Assembly (NCBI GenBank): GCA_964641665.1
Contig: CAZXKO010000021.1
Coordinates: 1 to 64,000 of the forward strand
Direction: 5' to 3'
DNA from: Gp1-AA133 sp964641665
GTDB taxonomy: Bacteria > Acidobacteriota > Terriglobia > Terriglobales > Acidobacteriaceae
Length of the DNA: 64,000 bases
Shown here: positions 25,083 through 32,988 of the stretch, piece by piece
How the letters are laid out: every line of letters starts with the position of its first letter
Position numbering within the stretch: the stretch's first letter is position 1
Translations under genes and position numbers: made by a program
The notes under the pieces: model-generated
Database searches by the model: none
Seen by the model: only the letters and a program-made list of their open reading frames with translations
Told to the model about the DNA's origin: nothing

Positions 25083-26795
25083 ATGACAAAGACCGGAGCG
25101 GAGATCCTTTGGGAATGCCTGGAACGCGAGCGAGTTACGACCGTGTTCGGATATCCCGGTGGCGCGATATTGCCCGCCTATGACGCGCTGAAGCACAGCA
25201 AGATCCATCACGTGCTGGTGCGCCACGAGCAGGGTGCCACGCACATGGCTGACGGCTATGCCCGCGCCAGCGGTGAAGTTGGCGTTGCAATTGCGACTTC
25301 AGGCCCCGGTGCGACCAACATGGTGACGGGAATCGCCACCGCCATGCTCGATTCCTCCCCGATTGTCTGCATCACGGGCCAGGTGGGCAGCAAGCTGATC
25401 GGCTCCGACGCCTTCCAGGAAACCGACATCACCGGCGTCACCCTGCCCATCACGAAGCACAACTACCTGGTCACTCATGCCAGCGAAGTGGCTCGTACGA
25501 TCCGCGAGGCATTCTACGTGGCCCGCTCGGGCCGCCCCGGCCCCGTGCTGGTGGATATCACCAAGGACGCCCAGCAAACTTCCTGCGAGTTCGATTGGGA
25601 AGCAGCCAAGCCGCAGTTACCGGGCTATCGCCCCGACCTCTCGCCGGCTCCTGAGGAGTACGCGCAGGCCCTGGAATTAATCCGCAACGCCAAACGCCCC
25701 GTCATCTTCGCAGGCCATGGCATCATCATTTCAGGAGCGATGAATGAGGTTCGCGAATTCGCCGAGCGCACTGGCATTCCCGTAGCCCTCACGCTCCTCG
25801 GCCTGGGCGCGTTCCCAGCTTCCCATCCCATGAATCTCGGCATGATGGGAATGCACGGCGAAGCCTGGGTCAATCACACGATCCAGGAGGCTGATCTTCT
25901 TCTCGCTTTTGGCATGCGCTTCGATGACCGCGTTACCGGCAACCTCAAGACCTATGCCCCGAATGCGAAGAAGATCCATGTGGAAATCGATCCCGCCGAG
26001 ATCAACAAGAACGTCAAGGTCGACGTCGCCCTGGTTGGCGATCTGCGCGAAGTGCTGCATGAACTGCTGCCCCACGTCACCTCGGTCGACCGTAGCGAAT
26101 GGCTGGACTATATCGACCGACTCAAGGGCGATGCCGCCGTCCGCGACATCCAGAACCTGCCCGATAACGGTCACCTCTACGCCGCGCATGTGATCAACGA
26201 TTTGTGGAGGGAAACCCGCGACGCCGACTCGATCGTGGTCACCGACGTCGGCCAACACCAAATGTGGGAAGCTCAGTACTACAAGCACGAACGTCCGCGG
26301 TCGCTGATCACATCAGGAGGCTTGGGCACCATGGGCTTTGCCCTGCCTGCCGCCATCGGCGCAAAGGTCGCACGCCCCAACTCGGAAGTGTGGGTGGTGG
26401 TCGGTGACGGCGGATTCCAGATGACGATGTCGGAGCTCGCCACCATCGTGCAGGAGAACCTCAAGGTCAATATCGCTATCATCAACAACGGTTTCCTGGG
26501 CATGGTGCGCCAGTGGCAGGAGTTCTTCTACGAGCGCAATTATCAAGCCACACCTTTGCTCAATCCCGACTTCGTGAAACTCGGCGAGGCCTACGGGATT
26601 CGCAGCATTGCGGTCACTCAGCGTTCCGAGGTCGTGCCCGCCGTACAGTCCGCGCGTCGCCACGACGGTCCGGTGCTGATGAACTTCAAGGTGGAGCAGG
26701 AGGATACCGTTTATCCGATGGTCGCGGCTGGCGCATCTCTGCACGAAATGATCCGTCGTCCCAGCCCGATCGTGGAGACTGCGACCGACGAATGA
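25083..26795 (+). CDS. ilvB: Acetolactate synthase large subunit
   Basis: Thiamine-diphosphate enzyme condensing pyruvate with pyruvate or 2-oxobutyrate, the first common step to valine, leucine and isoleucine. The 570-residue length is normal. The catalytic Glu lies in VRHEQGATHMADGYARASG (about 46-64). The FAD/acidic region includes FQETDITGVTLPITKHNY near 115-132. The ThDP motif begins GDGGFQMTMSEL near 441 and ends with the Asn pair of IINNGFLGMVRQWQ near 463. The start ATG has AGGAAGG 5 nt upstream. An attenuator-like leader lies 55 bp upstream, and the regulatory subunit gene follows at once. The protein has no export signal, unlike the related ThDP enzyme at 32989-34923. Confidence 0.98.
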   Translation: MTKTGAEILWECLERERVTTVFGYPGGAILPAYDALKHSKIHHVLVRHEQGATHMADGYARASGEVGVAIATSGPGATNMVTGIATAMLDSSPIVCITGQVGSKLIGSDAFQETDITGVTLPITKHNYLVTHASEVARTIREAFYVARSGRPGPVLVDITKDAQQTSCEFDWEAAKPQLPGYRPDLSPAPEEYAQALELIRNAKRPVIFAGHGIIISGAMNEVREFAERTGIPVALTLLGLGAFPASHPMNLGMMGMHGEAWVNHTIQEADLLLAFGMRFDDRVTGNLKTYAPNAKKIHVEIDPAEINKNVKVDVALVGDLREVLHELLPHVTSVDRSEWLDYIDRLKGDAAVRDIQNLPDNGHLYAAHVINDLWRETRDADSIVVTDVGQHQMWEAQYYKHERPRSLITSGGLGTMGFALPAAIGAKVARPNSEVWVVVGDGGFQMTMSELATIVQENLKVNIAIINNGFLGMVRQWQEFFYERNYQATPLLNPDFVKLGEAYGIRSIAVTQRSEVVPAVQSARRHDGPVLMNFKVEQEDTVYPMVAAGASLHEMIRRPSPIVETATDE

Positions 26796-26803
26796 GCCCT
26801 CAT

Positions 26804-27355
26804 ATGATGAATACTTTTGTTGTCTACGTGGAGAACAAACCGGGCGTCCTGACTCGGGTCGCTTCCCTTTTTCGCCGTCGCGCCTTCAACATCGACTCGC
26901 TCACGGTGGGCAGGACCGAGAAGCCCGAAGTCTCGCGCATGACCATCACCGTCGACGCCGATCGCGACCAGGCCCGCCGCATCGAGGCCAACCTCTACAA
27001 ACTAGTCAATGTTCTGCTCGTCGAGAACATCACCACACAGCCGGCGATCGTTCGTGACCTAGCCATGATCAAGGTGGCGGCCACGCACGAGGCCCGCTCG
27101 CATGTCCTCGAGCTCGCCAGCGTATTCCGTGCGCGCGTTGTGGACGTAGCCCCCGAATCCCTGACGATCGAAATCACGGGGGCGGAAGACAAGATCGACG
27201 GGTTGCTCGAAGTGTTGCGTCCGTACGGCGTCCTGGAGATGGTACGCACCGGCATCGTCGCCATGCGGCGCGGAAGCAAGTCCAGCGCGGTGGCGTCGTC
27301 CGGAAACAGCCTGGCGCACATTGCGGCTGACGACGATGTTTCGCAGTCGGTGTAG
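26804..27355 (+). CDS. ilvH: Acetolactate synthase small (regulatory) subunit
   Basis: Activates the large subunit and confers valine feedback. With ATG 26804 it has 183 residues; ATG 26792 overlaps the ilvB stop as ATGA and would add four residues, so translation is coupled either way. The N-terminal ACT domain begins VVYVENKPGVLTRVASLFRR, with the conserved FNIDSLTVG near 27-35. The C-terminal AHAS-S domain contains RDLAMIKV near 85 and ends around GIVAMRRG. The last 25 residues are Ser/Ala-rich and not conserved in the family. The gene converges on the TonB receptor gene with 22 bp between stops. Confidence 0.95.
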   Translation: MMNTFVVYVENKPGVLTRVASLFRRRAFNIDSLTVGRTEKPEVSRMTITVDADRDQARRIEANLYKLVNVLLVENITTQPAIVRDLAMIKVAATHEARSHVLELASVFRARVVDVAPESLTIEITGAEDKIDGLLEVLRPYGVLEMVRTGIVAMRRGSKSSAVASSGNSLAHIAADDDVSQSV

Positions 27356-27371
27356 GCCCCTCGGAGGGGCC
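27355..27371. terminator. Short GC hairpin between convergent genes
   Basis: GGCCCC and GGGGCC arms at 27355-27360 and 27366-27371 enclose a five-base loop in the 22-bp gap between the ilvH and TonB-receptor stops. There is no T run on either strand, so termination efficiency is doubtful. Confidence 0.35.
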
Positions 27372-27377
27372 CGCCCG

Positions 27378-30300
27378 CTAGAAGATAAGCTTCAGCCCAA
27401 GTTGAACTGAGCGTGGTCCTCCCGAACCGACTGCGGGGTTGGCAGCCGCGATGTCCGGAGTGAGGCACCCGCAGCCAAAGGTTGGAGCCGGTACTCCAGC
27501 TGCGGGGTCGTTATTCCCATAACCGTTCTGGCCGCCATACGGATTGGCGAAGTTGGGGTGATTCAGAATATTGAAGAACTCAGCACGGAACTGAGCCCGC
27601 AGGCGCTCTCCGAAGTGCCAGTTCTTGGCCAGCGAGAAATCCAGGTTTTTGAAGCCCGAGTCGGGAAAGGTGTTTCGGCCCATGGTTCCGAACGTTCCGG
27701 CGGCTGGAGGAATCATGACAGAGCTTCCCTTCGCATAGCAGCCCAGCGAAGTTAACGACGCCAGCAAGGCAGGTGTGTTGGCCTTCGCGACGCAGGTTGC
27801 GTTGCTGATTCCCTGGAAGAACGGGATTGGCGTTGGACCTGACTTGAAGTCGGAAGGGTTGCCGAAAAAGTCCCAGCGCTGAGGCGTCGCCTGCGGCGGG
27901 CTAACCGGCAGGTTGCCTAATCCGGCGAGACCACTCGTCAAATCGATCGGCCCCCAATATTGCGCACTCGCCAACGTCGCAATTGTATTGATCTCCCATC
28001 CCTCCAGCATCTGCCCGTAGCCCTTGGTCCCAGGAATTGCGTAGCTCAGAGAGAGCGTAAGGCGGTGGCGAACGTCGAAATCGCTGTTGCCATACTCGGC
28101 TCCCGGATCGAGCGAATTTTGAGGCAAACCGTAGCCTGCACCGAAATCCCAGTTGGCCCCGACATCATCCAGAGCGTGTGAGTAGGTGTAACCCACCACC
28201 ATGCTCAGACCGTGATAGTTTCGCGAATTCAGCGTCACTTGCAGCCCGTTGTAGTTGGATCGGTAGAAATCTCCCATCTGGAAGATATTGCTCAGGTAGG
28301 GGAACTTTGCGGCGAACGGCCGAGTACCGCTTGCTGGATCGAGCTGATTGATGTCACGAATCCCGGTCAGCCGCGAACCATGATTGCCGACATAAGCGGC
28401 TTCCAGGGTCAAGTTTGGCGTAAACGCATGCTGCAGGCCCAGCGTCCAGTTCCACACATATGGCGTTTTGAGACTGCGATCTACTCCCATGATGGCGCAG
28501 GGCTGCGCGTTGACCGGATCGCACGTCAGACTGTTGCTGCTGAGGTTGCCATAGATCGGACCGTGGTCCCAGCTGGAATGCGGGTCCGGAAATACAGTCA
28601 AGTTGCCGGTCGTGATGGTGCCTCCCGCCTGGTCACCGGCTGCATCGATCACAGCTCCGGTGGGAACACTCGGCAGACCGAAACTGTTGTTGAACGCCAG
28701 GAAGGATTGCCAATTCACGAATTCGTAGATGAGACCGCCACCACCCCGGAGAACCGTGTTTCCTTTGCCGTTCACGTCCCATGCGAATCCGAAACGGGGA
28801 CCGAAGTCAGTAGGATCGGAGTTGTAAGGGGTCCGAATCTGCTTGCCCACTTGCACCATACCAAGAGTGGGGTCGAAATTGCCGAGTAGATTGTGGGCCT
28901 CTTTGAGGACCGTGCTGAATTCGTAGCGCACCCCGAGGTTCACGGTTAACGTTTTCGCAACGCGCCAGTCGTCCTGGACGAAGCCCGAGTAGGACCAGCT
29001 ATGCGACTGGCGTCTTGGGTCGCCCGTGAGCACCGAGACTTTGAATGGGGTTCCGGCAAAAAAATCTTCCAGCGCAGTGGTGGCGAGAAACGTCTGGCCA
29101 GTGGGGTCCGCTGGATCCAGAGTGTTCCCGCCCAAAAAAGTGATACTGCCGCGCGCGTTCCCGAAGGCACCGCCACTGACGTAATTCCGGTGAACTGATC
29201 CTCCAAGTTTCAGGGCGTGCTTGCCGGCCGTGTAAGAGACGTGATCGATGAACTGCGTAATCGTGTCGGGTCCTTGAAACTTCGGCCACTTGAAGCCGCC
29301 CAATCCTGGGATGAATGCGCCGGCGAAGCCGATGCGCGGCAGTCCGCCGGTAAACGCTCCCGATACCCCTGTATTCAGGCCGTAAGAAGTGGCCGGCGTG
29401 TTGAGATCGCCTGGGAGCGTGGGCTGATAAAGTCGGTTGTAGCCGAAGCGGACCTCGTTTGCGAGTCGGGCGCCCGGCGTCCACACCCAGCTGCCACCAG
29501 CTACTTGTGCGCGCGTGTGAATTTTAGACCGCCAGATATTTTGCAGCTCCGGAAAATCCTCGACGGTTCCGGAATTGTTGCCAAAAAAGTACATCCCGCT
29601 GAGAGTATTGAGTTCATTGAGGTGGTAGTCGACCTTGGTTACGACATTGTTAACTGTGACCTGATTGGGGAAGCCGTTCACGATGTTCTGCGTGGGGTTG
29701 TTGTTCGTGGGAAAGCCCTTGCCATTGCATGTGACTGGCGGCCCCAAACTGCATCCTGAAACCTGTAGGCTGGCGGGGCTGATCGTGACGCCGCGGGCTT
29801 GCAGGTCGGCGATCGCGTTCGGAATGCTATTGGCGCAATCTCCGGAGGCAGTAAAAAGACAAGTGGCTGGCGTCGGGGTGGGCATTGACACCATCGACGG
29901 ACTGGTTACTCCTCCGAATTGGTTCCCCACGTCGTAGCGCTGGCCCTCGTAAGCCGCAAAAAAGAAAGCCCTGTCCTTGATGATTCGGCCCCCGAAGGAA
30001 CCGCCGAACTGCTCCAGTTCCCGCCCGCTCTTCGGGCTTGGACTTTGAGAGTAGGCGCACGGTATGGCGGCACAGTTGAAGTAATTTCGAGCATCCATTC
30101 GCCCGTCGCGACCAAAAGCAAACGCGGTGCCATGGATTGAGTTCGTGCCAGACTTCAGCCCTACGTTCACGATCGCGCCCGGCTTCCATCCATATTCTGC
30201 CGGCGGGTTCTCCTGCAGGTTGAATTCCTGGATAGAGTCAATCGGCAGAATTGTCGCGGAATCCCCGGCGATGCCTGCGCCGTTGATAATGCCCTGCCCG

Positions 30301-30902
30301 GAGTAGGGCTCGCTGTTCAACAAGCCTTCGATGATGTAGGCGTTGTCTTCCGCGCGCAGACCGTTGGTGCTGGTGGTGGAGAATCCGCCGCCCGGGTAGC
30401 GGACGACTCCTGGTCGCAACTGCAGCAGATTCTCGTAGTTGCGGCCGCTAAGCGGCAGGTCATTGATCTCGTTGTTGCTGAGAGTTCCGCCCAAAGTGGC
30501 TGAGGTTGTATCAAGAAGTGAAATCTCCTCCGAGACCACCACCGTCTCCTTGACCTCGCCCGGTTGGAGTTGGAAGTCGACCACAATATCCTTCGCCACT
30601 TCGAGCGTAATGTTGATCCTCTCAACGCTCTTGAACCCCTTGGCCTCGGCCCGCACCTTGTAGCTTCCGGGGAGGAGTTCCGGAGCGACGTAGGCTCCAG
30701 CCTGATCTGTGGTCAGGCTGCGCGTCACCCCCCGTTGTAGATCGGTGACAATCACCGTCGCACCACTCACTGCGGCGCCAGTCGAGTCTGAAACACTCCC
30801 GAGGATCCGGGCGGTGTTGGTTTGCGACAGAAGGGGGTGGCAAGCCAGGAGGAGGACTGCCGCGGAAACTACGAGCCAAACGGACTTTCCAAGAGGACGC
30901 AT
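27378..30902 (-). CDS. Oar-like TonB-dependent receptor with carboxypeptidase-regulatory domain
   Basis: An outer-membrane receptor of 1174 residues from ATG 30902, which has GAGGGAG just upstream; an extension to 30983 lacks a ribosome site. A signal peptide (about 1-27) is followed by a carboxypeptidase-regulatory-like domain (about 30-115). A plug domain contains LDTTSATLGGTLSNNEINDLPLSGR. A ~900-residue barrel ends in a terminal Phe (LKLIF). Such receptors are numerous in Acidobacteriota and usually import polymers or large organics. The 27-bp element upstream (30924-30950) is shared with the aromatic-acid regulator locus at 37555-37581, and the pca genes lie just upstream on the same strand. 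An aromatic or lignin-derived ligand is therefore a reasonable inference. Its own TonB/ExbB are not in the window. Confidence 0.92.
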   Translation of the reverse strand: MRPLGKSVWLVVSAAVLLLACHPLLSQTNTARILGSVSDSTGAAVSGATVIVTDLQRGVTRSLTTDQAGAYVAPELLPGSYKVRAEAKGFKSVERINITLEVAKDIVVDFQLQPGEVKETVVVSEEISLLDTTSATLGGTLSNNEINDLPLSGRNYENLLQLRPGVVRYPGGGFSTTSTNGLRAEDNAYIIEGLLNSEPYSGQGIINGAGIAGDSATILPIDSIQEFNLQENPPAEYGWKPGAIVNVGLKSGTNSIHGTAFAFGRDGRMDARNYFNCAAIPCAYSQSPSPKSGRELEQFGGSFGGRIIKDRAFFFAAYEGQRYDVGNQFGGVTSPSMVSMPTPTPATCLFTASGDCANSIPNAIADLQARGVTISPASLQVSGCSLGPPVTCNGKGFPTNNNPTQNIVNGFPNQVTVNNVVTKVDYHLNELNTLSGMYFFGNNSGTVEDFPELQNIWRSKIHTRAQVAGGSWVWTPGARLANEVRFGYNRLYQPTLPGDLNTPATSYGLNTGVSGAFTGGLPRIGFAGAFIPGLGGFKWPKFQGPDTITQFIDHVSYTAGKHALKLGGSVHRNYVSGGAFGNARGSITFLGGNTLDPADPTGQTFLATTALEDFFAGTPFKVSVLTGDPRRQSHSWSYSGFVQDDWRVAKTLTVNLGVRYEFSTVLKEAHNLLGNFDPTLGMVQVGKQIRTPYNSDPTDFGPRFGFAWDVNGKGNTVLRGGGGLIYEFVNWQSFLAFNNSFGLPSVPTGAVIDAAGDQAGGTITTGNLTVFPDPHSSWDHGPIYGNLSSNSLTCDPVNAQPCAIMGVDRSLKTPYVWNWTLGLQHAFTPNLTLEAAYVGNHGSRLTGIRDINQLDPASGTRPFAAKFPYLSNIFQMGDFYRSNYNGLQVTLNSRNYHGLSMVVGYTYSHALDDVGANWDFGAGYGLPQNSLDPGAEYGNSDFDVRHRLTLSLSYAIPGTKGYGQMLEGWEINTIATLASAQYWGPIDLTSGLAGLGNLPVSPPQATPQRWDFFGNPSDFKSGPTPIPFFQGISNATCVAKANTPALLASLTSLGCYAKGSSVMIPPAAGTFGTMGRNTFPDSGFKNLDFSLAKNWHFGERLRAQFRAEFFNILNHPNFANPYGGQNGYGNNDPAAGVPAPTFGCGCLTPDIAAANPAVGSGGPRSVQLGLKLIF

Positions 30903-31219
30903 AAGTCTCCCTCGAGAGGACGGTGTGCGATAATCGACGGATTGTGCGGCAACGAAGCTGGGCTGAACCCTTGTTGCTGTCAAGTTCCTCAGTTCGACCC
31001 TTCCATCTGGTCTGGCAGCTATACCACTGGATCTAGTGGGGAGTCAACCACAGTTTACAAGTCGAAGGTGCAAGATTTTGTTCCGATCCGAGCGGCTGGA
31101 TAGTTCCTGAATTTGAAAACGCTCTCCTCGGAGTTGGACCGCCACCTCGCGCCGGCGGGTCGAAGGAGGGGCAAAACCTGGATTGGTATCGTTGGTCCGG
31201 GCCGCGGTGCTCCCAGCCA
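30903..31219. other. Upstream region of the TonB receptor gene
   Basis: 317 bp between pcaG and the TonB receptor, both on the minus strand. On the minus strand it holds TTGACA at 30983-30978 within GAACTTGACA, the same ten bases as in the 37520-37529 promoter, then the operator at 30950-30924 and the ribosome site GAGGGAG. The -10 is poor, suggesting activation. The remainder shows nothing I can name. Confidence 0.5.
30924..30950 (-). promoter_or_regulatory. Predicted IclR/PcaR-type operator, copy B
   Basis: Read on the minus strand: GCCGCACAA, five bases, then CGATTATCGCACA. The site is 22 bp upstream of the TonB receptor start. It matches copy A (37555-37581) at 23 of 27 positions, with all differences in the five-base spacer. 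The palindromic core CGAT-ATCG with a direct repeat of CGCACA is the layout described for PcaU/PobR sites, and the core resembles the PcaR sequence GTTCGATAATCGCAC. Confidence 0.7.
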
Positions 31220-31792
31220 TTACAAATCAAAAAAGACCGTCTCGTTATCGCCGCAAAGTCGAATCTCAAAGCACCACCTGCCCGGATGCGAGTTGTCCGG
31301 TTGGGCCATGAGCGTTCCCCGCCGCCCTTCGGGGACCAGGGCCAAGACCGGATCCGCCAGATTGGACTCGTCGCCGGCGAAGTACATTCGCGTGACCAAC
31401 TGTTTGAGCAACCCGCGGGCAAAGATCGAGATATTCAGATGCGGCGCCTGCACAGTGTTGCCCCGACCGGGCACTCGCCCAGGCTTGACGCTCTCAAACA
31501 CGCAACACCCCTGCTGGTCCAGGGCGAGCCGGCCAAAGCCACGCCAGGCGGGATCACTGTCCGTGGGCTGGAGATCATCCGGGTGTCGGTATCGGCCTTG
31601 AGCGTTGGCTTGCCACACCTCAACCACCGCATCGGAAACCGGCGCCCCATCGCCATCACGGACACGCGCGGTGATCCGCACCCGCTCGCCCTTGGCACTC
31701 TCGTCCGCAATTCGGCCCACCGATCCCTTATCTGTGAGACCCAGTTGCAAAAAGGGCCCAGCGGTTTGTGAGGCGGTTGGAACTAGTTTCAT
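31220..31792 (-). CDS. pcaG: Protocatechuate 3,4-dioxygenase alpha subunit
   Basis: Non-catalytic partner of the intradiol ring-cleaving dioxygenase that turns protocatechuate into 3-carboxymuconate. With ATG 31792 it has 190 residues, close to the family's ~200; the start sits 1 bp after the pcaH stop. The family fold is visible in VRITARVRDGDGAPV, VVEVWQANAQGRY near 58-70 and QAPHLNISIFARGLL near 122-136. In that last segment the two His iron ligands of the beta subunit are replaced (HLN), as expected for the alpha subunit. The order pcaH-pcaG is typical. It is the last gene of the five-gene minus-strand block that starts with the amidohydrolase. Confidence 0.93.
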   Translation of the reverse strand: MKLVPTASQTAGPFLQLGLTDKGSVGRIADESAKGERVRITARVRDGDGAPVSDAVVEVWQANAQGRYRHPDDLQPTDSDPAWRGFGRLALDQQGCCVFESVKPGRVPGRGNTVQAPHLNISIFARGLLKQLVTRMYFAGDESNLADPVLALVPEGRRGTLMAQPDNSHPGRWCFEIRLCGDNETVFFDL

Positions 31793-31793
31793 G

Positions 31794-32495
31794 TCAGGCC
31801 TCGAGCGGGGTTGCGTCACGCCCGCGGAGCACAATGTCGAAGCGATATCCCAGGGCCCACTCGGGCTGCGTGCTGCTCAGGTCGAAGTGGGCAATGAGAC
31901 GCTCTCTGGCGTTTTGGTCCGGGATCGACTGTGCAATCGGGTCGATGGGAAACAGCGGGTCCCCGGGAAAGTACATTTGGGTTACCAGCCTCGTCGCGAA
32001 CGCTGTTCCGAACAGCGAGAAGTGGATATGAGCGGGACGCCACGCGTTCTCGTGGTTGCGCCAGGGATACGCGCCCGGCTTGATCGTCACAAACCTATAA
32101 CGGCCGTCGGGATCCGTCAGCGTCCTGCCAGCACCGGTAAAGTTTGGGTCCAGAGGAGCGGCGTGGTTATCGTTGTGATGTGCGTACCTTCCAGCTGCGT
32201 TCGCCTGCCAGATTTCCAGAAGGCTGTCCCGCACGGGATGGCCGTCCTCGTCGAGGACTCGCCCGGTCACGATAATGCGCTCCCCCAGCGGCTCCCCATG
32301 ATGTTGTCGCGTCAGATCATTGTCCACCTCACCGACGTCTTCGTGGCCATAGACGGGCCCAGTTATTTCCGAAAGCGTGTGGGGAAGGACGATCAGCGGA
32401 TTGGCCGGCGTGCGCCGCGTCGTAGAGCGGTACGCTGGATAGAGATACGGCGGCTGGGTATTTGGATCAGGCCGCCGGTACGCTCGGATGTTCAT
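31794..32495 (-). CDS. pcaH: Protocatechuate 3,4-dioxygenase beta subunit
   Basis: Catalytic subunit of the non-haem Fe(III) intradiol dioxygenase. With ATG 32495 it has 233 residues, the normal length; further upstream in-frame sequence overlaps the cytochrome gene and is not protein-like. All four iron ligands are present and correctly spaced: Y104 (AGRYAHHND), Y143 (GAYPW), H156 and H158 (RPAHIHFSLFG). The N-terminus (RPDPNTQPPYLYPAYRSTTRRTP) also matches PcaH. The start overlaps the upstream cytochrome stop by 4 bp (ATGA). No signal peptide is present, so ring cleavage is cytoplasmic although two operon neighbours are Tat-exported. Confidence 0.97.
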   Translation of the reverse strand: MNIRAYRRPDPNTQPPYLYPAYRSTTRRTPANPLIVLPHTLSEITGPVYGHEDVGEVDNDLTRQHHGEPLGERIIVTGRVLDEDGHPVRDSLLEIWQANAAGRYAHHNDNHAAPLDPNFTGAGRTLTDPDGRYRFVTIKPGAYPWRNHENAWRPAHIHFSLFGTAFATRLVTQMYFPGDPLFPIDPIAQSIPDQNARERLIAHFDLSSTQPEWALGYRFDIVLRGRDATPLEA

Positions 32496-32968
32496 CGCCC
32501 TTTCCCCGTCGCTGATAGCGCCTTCAGCAGCGGAATCGTTTCGACGCCCGGAGGCCGTGGCAGGGATTGCAGGAACGCGTACATATCCGCCAACTCTGCA
32601 TCGGTAGTGATCTTCCGCGTGTACGGCGGCATCTGGCCAGTGGGTCGACGGATGTAAGTGAGGAACCCCGCGAACGAACCCGAACTGGGAGCGATGCGTG
32701 GGCCAGAAAGTTGAGATCCCTGCCCCTGTCCCCCATGGCATTCGTAGCAACCATACTTGTCATACAGCCGTTTGCCGTTCTGCTCGTTACCGCGAGGAGC
32801 CTCTGTCTTGGGGATCGAGCCTGGATCCTGCCCCGCTAGCCGCATAGGTGTGATCGTCAACCATGCCGTCAGCAATCCGCCGGCAAGTAGACTCTTTAGC
32901 ACCGGACGAATCGGAGGACTTGCTGCTTTCGAGGAACCCTGACTGAATTGACCTGAAAAAAGAAACAT
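32492..32968 (-). CDS. Monohaem cytochrome c, exported
   Basis: A 158-residue protein with a hydrophobic N-terminal segment (about 24-45) acting as signal or anchor. One haem motif, CYECH, lies near residue 74-78 in GKRLYDKYGCYECHGGQGQGS, and the likely distal Met is in GQMPPYT near 118. The class I fold closes with ELADMYAFLQSLP. The start ATG 32968 lies 20 bp after the ThDP gene, and the 3' end overlaps pcaH by 4 bp, so it belongs to the operon. A periplasmic cytochrome beside two Tat-exported enzymes suggests that one of them, or an unseen dehydrogenase, passes electrons to it. Confidence 0.9.
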   Translation of the reverse strand: MFLFSGQFSQGSSKAASPPIRPVLKSLLAGGLLTAWLTITPMRLAGQDPGSIPKTEAPRGNEQNGKRLYDKYGCYECHGGQGQGSQLSGPRIAPSSGSFAGFLTYIRRPTGQMPPYTRKITTDAELADMYAFLQSLPRPPGVETIPLLKALSATGKGR

Positions 32969-32988
32969 GCAATATCCTTCCCATCTCC